Shown here piece after piece: positions 15,535 through 24,012 of a stretch of 24,843 nucleotides of DNA. The notes under the pieces were generated by a model. That model worked only from the letters and a program-made list of their open reading frames with translations. It did no database searches and was not told the origin of the DNA. The stretch is from an uncultured Collinsella sp. (GTDB lineage Bacteria; Actinomycetota; Coriobacteriia; Coriobacteriales; Coriobacteriaceae): NCBI GenBank assembly GCA_959599615.1, contig CAUGKA010000007.1:1-24843 (forward strand), given 5' to 3'. The translations under genes were made by a program, and so were the position numbers. Position 1 is the first letter of the stretch. The number at the start of each line of letters is the position of its first letter.

Positions 15535-15609
15535 TGGAGCGGGCAACGGGACTCGAACCCGCGAGTGTCAGCTTGGGAAGCTGATGCCTTACCACTTGGC
15601 GATGCCCGC
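15535..15609 (-). tRNA. tRNA-Gly (CCC)
   Basis: 75 bases with an encoded CCA. Acceptor arm GCGGGCA/TGCCCGC with discriminator T. The D-arm contains CCAAGTGGTAAGG. The anticodon stem TCAGC/GCTGA encloses loop TTCCCAA with anticodon CCC. The T-arm is GCGGG-TTCGAGT-CCCGT. All arms fold. Its last 18 bases are repeated exactly at 15344-15361. Confidence 0.97.
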
Positions 15610-15622
15610 TTGTGTGTTGGCT

Positions 15623-15652
15623 AGTATAACGCGGTTGTCTTGTTCGATACAA
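15623..15652 (-). promoter_or_regulatory. Promoter of tRNA-Gly
   Basis: On the minus strand TTGTAT (15647-15652), an 18-base spacer and TATACT (15623-15628) stand 13 bases before the tRNA 5' end. The rest of the noncoding span to 15906 shows no gene and forms the adhesin's upstream region. Confidence 0.6.
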
Positions 15653-15861
15653 GGGCGGCGATGCTTGTTTTAGCTGTGGAGATTCGTTTGAAAATCGCGT
15701 CAATTGTGGAGACGAGGACCTTTGACTTCCTGTTCACCTTATCTTCTACCTGCGCTTTTGCTTGATTGTTGTATTTGAGCTCAATTTGTCAGGAATTGGG
15801 CAAGCTTTTGGTCAGGCTCCGGTACTTACCCGCATGAACCTCGGGGGTAGCCTCATCCTAC

Positions 15862-15886
15862 GCGTCGCAGCCTCCCCGTGCGGCGC
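15862..15886 (+). promoter_or_regulatory. Leader hairpin before the adhesin gene
   Basis: GCGTCGCA (15862-15869) pairs with TGCGGCGC (15879-15886), eight base pairs with one G-T wobble. The nine-base loop contains CCTCCCC. The ribosome-binding site AAGGAG is about 10 bases downstream. A pyrimidine-rich loop facing a purine-rich binding site could affect initiation. A second, weaker stem (ACCC/GGGT) lies at 15828-15848. No known riboswitch class was recognised. Confidence 0.4.
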
Positions 15887-15906
15887 ACGAGGGATAAGGA
15901 GCAGCC

Positions 15907-18900
15907 ATGTCCAACGCATCCACGCACTCTGTCCACAGCGCAATCGCAACAGGTCCGCTGCTCCTGCTCCTCTTCCTGCTTTTCGGCTGCCTGGCACCGG
16001 GAGCCGCATTTGCCGTCGATGGCTACGACCAGCTCGGCTTCCGCACTATTAGCGATGATTGTGGGCCCTTCTTCATCGGCAAGTATGAAGCTCAAGACGC
16101 CTCGATTGCCTACTGCATGAACCAGGAGCGTCCCGGCCCCACCAAGCCGGGCGGCCCATGGCTCAACTTTGATCAAGGCTGGGTGTGGCTCGACGACGAG
16201 TTCGCGGCAATCGTTTGTCACGGATATCCTACCGCCACGTCGTTTGGCGGTTACCATCTTTCACCCGATCGCGCCCGCGCCGCCACCCAGCTTGCCGTAT
16301 GGATGCTCAACGGCACTACCCATGTCGACGGCACCTACTCCTACACGACCGCTCAGGGCAAAACCAAGAGCGGGCACTTTACCGCCGACAATGAAGTCGT
16401 GGCGGCTGCGCGGTGGCTCCACGACAGCGCAAAATCAGGAAGCATCAAAGCCGCTCCGCACCGCGCGCGGCGCTATCTGGGAACCGTATCGGGCGGCAGC
16501 AGACGTCAAGACATGCTCTATGTACTGCCGGCGGTCTCTGTTTCCTTCCAAAAGCAGTCTGCTAACACCGTTATTACCAGCGGAAACAATACTTATCAGT
16601 TTGACGGGGCAACATTCGATATTTTTGAGAGCGCCAGCGGCGCGCGTGTCGGCACCATCAAGATGGACAGCAACGGTCGAGCGCAAGCAACACTTCTGCC
16701 CAACACGGCATACTACCTAGTTGAAACGAAGGCGCCGGCCGGCTATGTCCCCCGCCACGATCGTATTGCCTTTACCACGGGGAATGACGGCGGGCGGGTC
16801 GCCATTGATGAACAGCCCGGCACCATCAACCTGCGTATCGTAAAACTCGATGCCGCGACGAATGCCGGCCCCCAGGTGGGATCTTCACTCGCAGGAGCAG
16901 AGTTCACGTGTGTGTCGCAATCAACCCCTGGATGGACACAAACTCTCAGGACCGATGAAAGCGGTCGAGCTACCCTCACCGATGTCCCCCTGGGAACCTT
17001 TACCATCTATGAATCGAAGGCACCCGAGGGCTATTTGCCCTCCGGTGACAGTTGGTCTTACACCGTTGGAGCCGACCAACTCGGCGATTCAGGCGTGGTC
17101 GAGATCGAATCTCGCGTTTCCAATATCCCCATTGCGTTTGACCTTGAGATTTCCAAATTCAAGGACTACGGCAATAGCGATCAATCCGGCTTGGAGCAGC
17201 CGGCAGGAGATGTTGTCTTTGAGGTTGTCAGTAACAGCTCTCAGCAGGTTGTTGGCACACTGACTACAAACATCTATGGCTTTGCCTCCACCAAAGACCA
17301 GCCCGAAGCATGGTTCGGCACAGGCAAGCGACCAGCCGGTGTCCACGGAGCCGTCCCATACGACCGCGCCGGCTACACGGTTCGTGAGGTTCCGGAAACC
17401 GTCCCCGAGGGTTTTAAACGTGCGGGGGAATGGACCGTCGAGGCCAATCAGATTTCCGACGGCGCCGAGCTTCAATATATCGTGGACAACCACGCTCTGT
17501 CGACGCATCTCCAGATTGTAAAACGCGATGCCCAAACAGGCGCCTCTGTTCCCCTAGCCGGATTCACCTTCCAACTCCTCGACAGCAATCACAAACCCGT
17601 CTCGCAAACATGCTGGTATCCAGCATATAACGTAATGGACACCTTTACGACTGACGCGACCGGCACCGTCACACTGCCCGAATCGCTCGTGCCGGGCACC
17701 TATTATGTACGCGAAACCTCGGCCAAAGAGCCCTATCTTGTCGGCGGAGAGATCGAGGTAAACATACCCGCCGATATAAACCTAACGCCCGTTGCAATCG
17801 TCTCGTATTATAACCACGCCGCGACCGGAAACATCAGGATCGTTAAAACCGATGCCGTAGACGGCAGCAGCCTCGCGGGCGCCATCTTTGAGATCCGTGC
17901 CTCAGGTGATATCGTGCGCCCCGACGGTAGCATTGCCGCGCTCGACGGTGAGACTGTCGCTACCGTCACGACGGATGAAACTGGAGAAGCACGCGCGGAC
18001 GACCTCCCGCTGGGATCTGGCACCGCACGCTACGAGGTTGTCGAGACTCAAGCGCCGACCGGCTTCTTACTCGACCGGACGCACCATATCGTCGACCTTA
18101 CCTATGCCGACCAGAAAACACCCGTTGTGGAAGCACGGCTTAACGTATCCGACGATTACACCAAGGTTGATATCTCCAAGGTCGATGCAAGCGGAGAGCA
18201 GGAAGTGAAAGGCGCACAGCTCACCTTATATGGTCCCGATAAAACCGAAATAGACTCCTGGACCTCATCCGACAAGCCGCACCGCATCGAACATCTTGCA
18301 CCCGGCACCTACTCGTTGCGCGAAACGATGTCTCCGCGGACCTATGACCTTGCCGAGGAGATAACGTTTGAAATAAAGGATACGGGAGAAGTCCAATCCG
18401 TCGCGATGAAGGATGCGCCCATCGAGATCAAAGGACAGGTCGACAAGCGTCAGGAACTTGTCCAACCTATCGGGAAGGGTCTGTTGGCTAACGGCGATGG
18501 AAAAAACCGCGCCGCGATGCAAACCAATACGGATGGGCTTTTCTCCTATACCATCGATGCTCGAAACGATTCCGCTACTTGGGTTGATGAGTTTACGATT
18601 ACCGATGATCTTGAGTGCGCCAAAGACGGCACGGCGAGATTCGTCTCAATCGAAACCCCCGTCGCCATCGGCGACCTCAACGGTCTGTGCAACGTGTGGT
18701 ATCGCACGACGCCGTTGGACTCGACAGACGTCGATGAGCCGGCAAACGCGACGCTTGACGATGGGCACGAAAATCTTTGGCTTGAGTCCGACGAAGTAAA
18801 AGAGAGTCTGGGTGAAGATTGCCGCCTCGTCGATTACGACGGCTGGCACCTCTGGAAGGCGGATGTCTCGACCACGGAATCCGCCAAACTCGAGGCGAAA

Positions 18901-19338
18901 GAACTCGACCTTGCATCCAATACCGTCGTGACGGGCATTCGCATTGAATACGGTGCGGTAGCCGCCGACTTTACGACTCGAAGCGATACGGATTCTTGGA
19001 CCCGTGATGATCTCAAAGATGAGCACGACGACCTTGACGATGCCAAAGCAATCCTTGGCACAGATGCTCGGGGCGCAGTCGTGCACATGCAGGCAACGTC
19101 GGCTTACACACCCCAAACTGCACTCACCAACAGCGCACGCGTCGATCTTTGCCGCAACGGCGGCGGCGATAAACTTGAGTCACATGACGAGGACAGTGTC
19201 ATTCAACGCTGTACCCTACCGCAGGACCTACCGGCAACAGGATCAGCTCCCATCGCCGCTTGCATCACCGCGCTCCTGACCTCGGGTGCCGCAGCCCTAT
19301 GGTTCGCTCGCCTTAGGTCAATCCCAAAGAAGCGCTAG
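15907..19338 (+). CDS. Sortase-anchored thioester/Cna-B surface adhesin
   Basis: 1143 residues, predicted covalently attached to the cell wall. The signal peptide (about 1-36) ends near AAFA. A thioester-type domain follows, with Cys70 in SIAYCMNQ and Gln128 in ATQLAVWML, the pair expected to form an internal Cys-Gln thioester that can bond covalently to host ligands. Six Cna-B/SpaA-like domains span about 210-840. Each keeps an isopeptide Lys (216, 313, 417, 539, 647, 758) and a catalytic Glu in YxLxExxAPxGY-like motifs (273, 369, 494, 603, 713, 806). A further Trp/Asp-rich domain (about 845-1085) is not recognised. The end is the LPATG sortase signal (1108-1112), a hydrophobic segment and basic tail IPKKR. 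AAGGAG precedes the ATG by five bases. No sortase gene is in the window. Monocistronic. Confidence 0.93.
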   Translation: MSNASTHSVHSAIATGPLLLLLFLLFGCLAPGAAFAVDGYDQLGFRTISDDCGPFFIGKYEAQDASIAYCMNQERPGPTKPGGPWLNFDQGWVWLDDEFAAIVCHGYPTATSFGGYHLSPDRARAATQLAVWMLNGTTHVDGTYSYTTAQGKTKSGHFTADNEVVAAARWLHDSAKSGSIKAAPHRARRYLGTVSGGSRRQDMLYVLPAVSVSFQKQSANTVITSGNNTYQFDGATFDIFESASGARVGTIKMDSNGRAQATLLPNTAYYLVETKAPAGYVPRHDRIAFTTGNDGGRVAIDEQPGTINLRIVKLDAATNAGPQVGSSLAGAEFTCVSQSTPGWTQTLRTDESGRATLTDVPLGTFTIYESKAPEGYLPSGDSWSYTVGADQLGDSGVVEIESRVSNIPIAFDLEISKFKDYGNSDQSGLEQPAGDVVFEVVSNSSQQVVGTLTTNIYGFASTKDQPEAWFGTGKRPAGVHGAVPYDRAGYTVREVPETVPEGFKRAGEWTVEANQISDGAELQYIVDNHALSTHLQIVKRDAQTGASVPLAGFTFQLLDSNHKPVSQTCWYPAYNVMDTFTTDATGTVTLPESLVPGTYYVRETSAKEPYLVGGEIEVNIPADINLTPVAIVSYYNHAATGNIRIVKTDAVDGSSLAGAIFEIRASGDIVRPDGSIAALDGETVATVTTDETGEARADDLPLGSGTARYEVVETQAPTGFLLDRTHHIVDLTYADQKTPVVEARLNVSDDYTKVDISKVDASGEQEVKGAQLTLYGPDKTEIDSWTSSDKPHRIEHLAPGTYSLRETMSPRTYDLAEEITFEIKDTGEVQSVAMKDAPIEIKGQVDKRQELVQPIGKGLLANGDGKNRAAMQTNTDGLFSYTIDARNDSATWVDEFTITDDLECAKDGTARFVSIETPVAIGDLNGLCNVWYRTTPLDSTDVDEPANATLDDGHENLWLESDEVKESLGEDCRLVDYDGWHLWKADVSTTESAKLEAKELDLASNTVVTGIRIEYGAVAADFTTRSDTDSWTRDDLKDEHDDLDDAKAILGTDARGAVVHMQATSAYTPQTALTNSARVDLCRNGGGDKLESHDEDSVIQRCTLPQDLPATGSAPIAACITALLTSGAAALWFARLRSIPKKR

Positions 19339-19347
19339 CGCGATGAA

Positions 19348-19383
19348 AAAGCGGGCGAGCCAGTCCCCCGGCTCGCCCGCTTT
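19348..19383. terminator. Bidirectional terminator between convergent genes
   Basis: A perfect 14-bp stem, AAAGCGGGCGAGCC with GGCTCGCCCGCTTT, encloses an eight-base loop. A-runs and T-runs flank both sides. It can stop the adhesin transcript on the plus strand and the M28-like/small membrane protein transcript on the minus strand. Confidence 0.95.
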
Positions 19384-19404
19384 CAATCATTTAAATCGCC
19401 GCAT

Positions 19405-19623
19405 CTACTCTGCAGACGAAGATCCACCATCAACGATTGCTTGCTCGGACTCAGGAATCCCATCGGCACCCGTGCTCTGTTCTTGCTCCACCTCTTCGCT
19501 GATTGCGGAGGCGGGGGTCGAGCCCTTCGCGCCCACGATGTAGGCAGCTCCAAACCCTAACGCAATGGCAATCAAGGTCAAAATCACGTAGACAGGCCAA
19601 TGGCGCTTAATATACGAAAACAC
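19405..19623 (-). CDS. Small single-pass membrane protein
   Basis: 72 residues, family not recognised. A basic start (FSYIKRHW) is followed by one hydrophobic helix (about 11-31, VYVILTLIAIALGFGAAYIV) and an acidic Ser/Glu-rich tail of about 38 residues. The GTG start has AAGGAG five bases upstream. It begins 21 bp after the M28-like gene's stop and ends before the shared terminator, so the two form an operon. It may be a partner of that membrane protein, but this rests on position only. Confidence 0.72.
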   Translation of the reverse strand: MFSYIKRHWPVYVILTLIAIALGFGAAYIVGAKGSTPASAISEEVEQEQSTGADGIPESEQAIVDGGSSSAE

Positions 19624-19644
19624 GTTGACTCCTTAGAGCTCCGT

Positions 19645-22600
19645 CTACGAACGGCGGATAACCTCGGTCACGACCTCGGATACCGTGGCAATGCTCGTCG
19701 GGTTGACATTGTGGGGCAGGTCGTCCTCGGTACGAGCGCAAGCCAGACGCGTGCCGTCCACGCCGGCGATGGTGAGGGCTCGGCGGCTCGCCTCGAGGGC
19801 GGCGTAGGCATCGGTCTTGGCATAGGGCATCTCGAGCGCGCCACAATCGACATGGAACGACTTGCACACCTTGCTGACCAGGTTCATGATGCGGCGATCG
19901 CCCTTGAGCAGCTGCTGTTCGCCCTCAACCGTCACCACCGAAAGCCTACCGGCGCCGACGGATTCAAGATTGATGAAGAAGACGCCGCGGAGCTTATCGC
20001 GATGCGAAGCCAAGAAGGCCTTCATACCGGCGCCATCACAATCCGAGGCGCCCGTTGCCACAAACCAGATATCGTGACCGAGCAGCTCATCGTCGCCCAT
20101 AGAGGCGACAGCCGAGAGCATATCTTCGGAAGAAGCGCCGTCGGAAGACGTAGCGCCGCCCTTCCAGCCATCGTTATCGTCCTCGAAATTATCCCACGAA
20201 CCGATGCCGCGACCGGACTTCTTGGCATCGTAATCGTCTTCGACGCCCAGCCAATCACTCATGCTGTCCTGTTCGTTTTTCTTTTTACGACCGAACAGGC
20301 CGCCCAGGCCGCGCTTGCGAGACTTGGGTGCCGCCGGGGCGGGAGCCGAAATGGTCTCGATCGGCTGAGCGCCCGACGCAACGGGCCTAGGAGGCGCAAC
20401 GGGTGCCGATGTTGGTTCGGGACCCTGAGCGGTAGCAAAGGGGTCGTTGACCTGTGCGGAGGGGTCGGGAAGGTCGAACAGCGACGTGCGAGACGCAACG
20501 TTTGCCTGCTTCATCGACGGCAGCGACGGATCGGGGACCGAAGCCAGCGGAGACGAGGAAGGTGCAGGCGACGGAGCCGACGCCGGATCGGGAACATTCA
20601 TCTGCGGACGCGGTGATGCCTGGGAGGAAATCTGGGCCATAAGGGAATCGACCGTTTCGTCCTGGGTGGGAGCAACATCGGCAACCGTGGCACCGGAACC
20701 ACTCGGGGTCGGCATGGTGAAAATCTGCGTGGAGTAAGGCCTCGACTCATCTGTCTCGGGAGCCTCGGAAACCGCAGGCACTTCCTCCTGCTCGACCTCG
20801 GTCGAATCACCTTGATCGGCTGCCGCGTATTGCTCTTCGTCACAGTTGACCTCGACGGGCTCGTGCCCGGCGACATCTTGGATTTCGGCAGCATCAATAG
20901 GCTCGTCATCGTCTGCCGCGTCGCCCTGCTCATCGGAAACAGGAAGGGGCTCGGCAATCGCGGTGCCTTGCTTTTCAAACGTTATCGTGGAATCGAACTG
21001 CGCGGCATCAAACGACATGGTGCTATCGACGTGCTGCTGAGCCTCAAAGGACGTTGTAGCTTCGGCGGCGTCGACAGGCACGGACTGCATAGCCTCGTTC
21101 TGCTCGAACTCTTGCGCCGCGCGCTCACGTGCCGCCTCGGCTGCCTGCTGCTGAGCGATAGCCTCCTGCTCGGCAGCCTCGCGTGCGGCAGCGCGCTTCC
21201 CCTCGAAATCGTCGACAAATTTCCTGCCCTTTGCAAGCGCACCCTTAAAGAAGTTGGAAGCGCTGGCGCCAATCGAAGAGAACGCGGATGCAATATCGGC
21301 ATGGGGCGTTGCCGCGGGAATCTCGGCCGAGAAATCAGTATCGCTCTCGTAAGACACGCGCCTCGGCTGTTCAGCGTAATCGTCGTCAGGCTCGTCCGTA
21401 ACGTCTTGCGCCGGCGCGGCGGGAGCCAAAATGTCCAGTCCTGCCGCGGGATCGATCGCGGACACCGCCTCGGGCTCGGCAACGGCAGCGGCAACCGCGG
21501 CAGACTCATCATCCACGGCGACAACGGGCGCAGATGCAGTCACGACGGGGGCAGGCTCGGGCTCAAACGTCGGCTCCTCGCCTTCCTCGTAATCGAGCGT
21601 GCAGGACTCGGGAAGCATTCCGAGCGCACGGATGGCATCCGAACCAAAGCGGATGTTGCCGGCGGCATTGCGATAGAGCCTGGGCTCGGGCTCGGCCGCG
21701 ACAGGCTCCTCCGCCGGCTCGGCAGTGGGAACCTCGTCATTGAACTCTTCGGCCTGGACAGCCTGATTCTGATCCTCGGGCACGATGGCGCCAATCAGCG
21801 TCTCGTCGGCAGACGCACCCTCAAAGCCCTCGATCTGCTCGTCGAAAGCCTCGCCCTGTTCGGGCTCGGTCTGAGCGTCGGGAGCAATCGGCTGACCGAA
21901 CTCGTCCTCGGCGTAGGTAGGCTCTTCATACTCGATGGTGTTGCCGTAGTCGTTTTGCTGCTGGGCCGCGGCATACTCGGCCGCCGCGCGCGCCATCTCC
22001 TCGGCGCGACGCTTCTGCTCGCCAAAATAGGTATCGAATGGAATGTCATCGGGGAACTCGTTTTCGCCCTGATAGGGGGCAACGTTGTCCATGACACCGA
22101 GCATGGCGGCAACAGAGGACTTGTTGCACACCGCGCCAGACGTGTAGGGAAGCACAAAACGGTTGGAGATGATATTGGCGGCGTTGGCCAGTGCCACAAG
22201 GGAGGCCAGAATCGCGACAACCCACAGCAGCACCTTGAGCACGCCGGGAAGCGGCAGGATACGCAGGATGGCGACAGCCGCGGGCGCGATCGTGGCAACA
22301 GGCAGGAGCTTGGCGATGAGCGCGCGATACGGAGCGTAGGGCTCGCGAGCAAGGAGCTCGGCACGGGGGGAATCATAGTGCGCCACCACGACGACCGGGC
22401 GGTTGCGCGGAGACGCAAGCGGGCCCGAGGCCTTGTGATAGGCGATGACATTTTGGCTCACACCGGTCTTTCCCAGGCGCGAAACCACGGGATGCCCCGT
22501 GCGCTCGAGCACGTAGAGCACGGCACCGACAATGGCCAGCAAGGTGCCGACCAAGCCGATACCGCCGCCGATGCCCATCAGCAGGGCGCCGGCAAACGCC

Positions 22601-22791
22601 AGAATACCGGTAACGGCAAACGCCAACCTGCTGGGCGCGGGAGCATTAAATTCCTGCACCTCGGGGTCAAAGCCGTGGTTGCGGAAAATCTGAGCGATAT
22701 CCTCGGCAGCCAGGCGCTCTTCTTCACTGCACGCCGGCGTAATGCCGGTGTTCTGCAGCAGGTGGTTAATATAGTTCTGGGTGTTCGCCAT
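19645..22791 (-). CDS. M28-like membrane protein split by a long low-complexity insert
   Basis: 1048 residues. The start resembles M28 zinc exopeptidases. Helices at about 56-97 precede VVVVAHYDSP (His138, Asp140, first metal site); more helices follow (about 157-207), then GAVCNKSSVAAMLGVMDN (about 219-236), where the bridging Asp position holds Asn223. About 660 residues rich in Glu, Asp, Ala and Pro follow, including a charged helix (about 512-570). The fold resumes near 900: VATGASD (916-917, where Glu-Glu is usual), INLESVG (Glu943 where Asp is usual), ending with PHN (His1027). It is thus a divergent or inactive peptidase. The ATG has GGAG upstream; a 50-codon upstream extension would cross the promoter. 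It is in an operon with the small membrane protein. Confidence 0.82.
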   Translation of the reverse strand: MANTQNYINHLLQNTGITPACSEEERLAAEDIAQIFRNHGFDPEVQEFNAPAPSRLAFAVTGILAFAGALLMGIGGGIGLVGTLLAIVGAVLYVLERTGHPVVSRLGKTGVSQNVIAYHKASGPLASPRNRPVVVVAHYDSPRAELLAREPYAPYRALIAKLLPVATIAPAAVAILRILPLPGVLKVLLWVVAILASLVALANAANIISNRFVLPYTSGAVCNKSSVAAMLGVMDNVAPYQGENEFPDDIPFDTYFGEQKRRAEEMARAAAEYAAAQQQNDYGNTIEYEEPTYAEDEFGQPIAPDAQTEPEQGEAFDEQIEGFEGASADETLIGAIVPEDQNQAVQAEEFNDEVPTAEPAEEPVAAEPEPRLYRNAAGNIRFGSDAIRALGMLPESCTLDYEEGEEPTFEPEPAPVVTASAPVVAVDDESAAVAAAVAEPEAVSAIDPAAGLDILAPAAPAQDVTDEPDDDYAEQPRRVSYESDTDFSAEIPAATPHADIASAFSSIGASASNFFKGALAKGRKFVDDFEGKRAAAREAAEQEAIAQQQAAEAARERAAQEFEQNEAMQSVPVDAAEATTSFEAQQHVDSTMSFDAAQFDSTITFEKQGTAIAEPLPVSDEQGDAADDDEPIDAAEIQDVAGHEPVEVNCDEEQYAAADQGDSTEVEQEEVPAVSEAPETDESRPYSTQIFTMPTPSGSGATVADVAPTQDETVDSLMAQISSQASPRPQMNVPDPASAPSPAPSSSPLASVPDPSLPSMKQANVASRTSLFDLPDPSAQVNDPFATAQGPEPTSAPVAPPRPVASGAQPIETISAPAPAAPKSRKRGLGGLFGRKKKNEQDSMSDWLGVEDDYDAKKSGRGIGSWDNFEDDNDGWKGGATSSDGASSEDMLSAVASMGDDELLGHDIWFVATGASDCDGAGMKAFLASHRDKLRGVFFINLESVGAGRLSVVTVEGEQQLLKGDRRIMNLVSKVCKSFHVDCGALEMPYAKTDAYAALEASRRALTIAGVDGTRLACARTEDDLPHNVNPTSIATVSEVVTEVIRRS

Positions 22792-22859
22792 GTGCGCTCC
22801 ACATCCATAATCCGACAAATAGGCCCAATGCATGCACATTAGAACCGTATATAGTCGAA

Positions 22860-22890
22860 AGTATACCCCGAGCGAGCGCAAACGACCGAA
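22860..22890 (-). promoter_or_regulatory. Promoter and possible operator of the M28-like operon
   Basis: On the minus strand CGGTCG (22883-22888), a 17-base spacer and TATACT (22860-22865). The upstream box adjoins a CCGAATTCGG palindrome. TTCGGTCG and GGTATACT are shared, at nearly equal spacing, with the GH5-operon promoter at 3622-3653. The 198-bp gap 22792-22989 otherwise holds only the divergent start region of the WYL gene. Confidence 0.55.
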
Positions 22891-22989
22891 TTCGGGCCAT
22901 CTTAACGCCGCGAGCGGACAAGGATATAGCCTAATCTCCATATCGGACTAAAATCATGGCATCAAACGACCTTCTCATGCGAGGATTCT

Positions 22990-24012
22990 ATGACGGCAAG
23001 CGACGCGACCGCGACAATTAAAAAGGGGGCGCCCGAGCCCGGTTTCGATAAAACGGCTCAGCGCATCCTCAACCTTTTCTTTGTACTCAACAGTTCTCCC
23101 GAACCGCTGACGACCGAGCAAATCGTCCTGGATTCTGATTTGGGATACGGCTCGGGCAATATCGACTCAGACAAGCGCAAGTTCCGCCGCGATCGCGACA
23201 AGCTGCTCGAACGCGGCATCATTATCAGAGAGGTTCGTGCTGCCGGAGCACAGGAAACCGAGGAGAGCGCGTGGACGATCGACCGCGAGCACACGTTTGC
23301 CGCTGGCGGTCTCATCACCGCAGACGATGCCGACATCCTGCTCAATGCCATCGACCAGACACTCGCGGCAGGCTCATCCGCCTTTGCCGCGCCGCTTGCC
23401 GACATTCGCTCCAAGATTGCCTACCTCACCGGCATGTCGACGACAGGAGAGGCACCGATTCGCCGCTCTCCCGCCGTCGATGCGGTATGGAGCGCCTTTG
23501 CCGAGCGTTGCGCGCTGCGCTTTTTGTACCAAAACGGACGCGGTGAGCAACGCGAGCGGACCGTTTGCGTCTACGGCATGTTCGAGCGCGAGGGTACGGC
23601 ATACTTCTGCGGCCTCGACAATGCCACAGGCAATATCAGAACATTCCGCTGCGACCGCATCATTCGCGCCTGGAGACCTTCGAAAGCCTACGCCATTCCT
23701 GCGGATTTTAACCTCAACGATTACTTATTCTTTGAGTTCGATTTTGCCGACCGCCCACCCGTTGCGGCTACGTTCTCGTTCGCGCGCGAAGCGCAGGCCG
23801 ATATGATCAGCGGTCTAACGCGCGGGCGAGGCGAGCTCATGCGCACTGAAGCAGAGTGGATCTGGACCGTTGACGTGCGCGACTTTGAGGCCGCAGCCTC
23901 GTTTTGCATGGCTCATGCCATGGATGGCATGAGGCCCGTCGCCCCCGATTCTCTCAGGCAGGCGTGGAATCATCTCATCGAAAGGACGGTGCACGAGCAT
24001 GCCCGTGCGTAA
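22990..24012 (+). CDS. WYL-domain transcriptional regulator, PafB-like
   Basis: 340 residues. The N-terminal winged-helix part (about 20-100) includes RILNLFFVLNSSPEPLTTEQI and SDKRKFRRDRDKLLERGI, matching the helix-turn-helix of WYL regulators. The WYL domain (about 165-240) has CALRFLYQNGRGEQRERTV and TFRCDRI; the usual W-Y-L triplet is replaced by YFC in TAYFCGLD. A C-terminal extension (about 255-335) matches the WCX region. Family members bind DNA and sense ligands; actinobacterial PafBC activates DNA-damage genes. The ATG has AGGA upstream. It overlaps the next WYL gene by 14 bp, so the products probably form a heterodimer. Divergent from the M28-like operon. Confidence 0.87.
   Translation: MTASDATATIKKGAPEPGFDKTAQRILNLFFVLNSSPEPLTTEQIVLDSDLGYGSGNIDSDKRKFRRDRDKLLERGIIIREVRAAGAQETEESAWTIDREHTFAAGGLITADDADILLNAIDQTLAAGSSAFAAPLADIRSKIAYLTGMSTTGEAPIRRSPAVDAVWSAFAERCALRFLYQNGRGEQRERTVCVYGMFEREGTAYFCGLDNATGNIRTFRCDRIIRAWRPSKAYAIPADFNLNDYLFFEFDFADRPPVAATFSFAREAQADMISGLTRGRGELMRTEAEWIWTVDVRDFEAAASFCMAHAMDGMRPVAPDSLRQAWNHLIERTVHEHARA

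Noticed and set aside
15610..15906. Possible cyclic di-GMP riboswitch before the adhesin gene, suggested by the GGDEF gene nearby
   Set aside because: The GEMM-type conserved segments (such as the GGGACGCAAAGCC core) are not present. Only generic hairpins are seen.
20812..22842. 676-codon plus-strand frame
   Set aside because: It is antisense to the Glu/Ala-rich insert of the M28-like protein. Its Gly/Leu/Arg/His-rich composition is the mirror of that bias.
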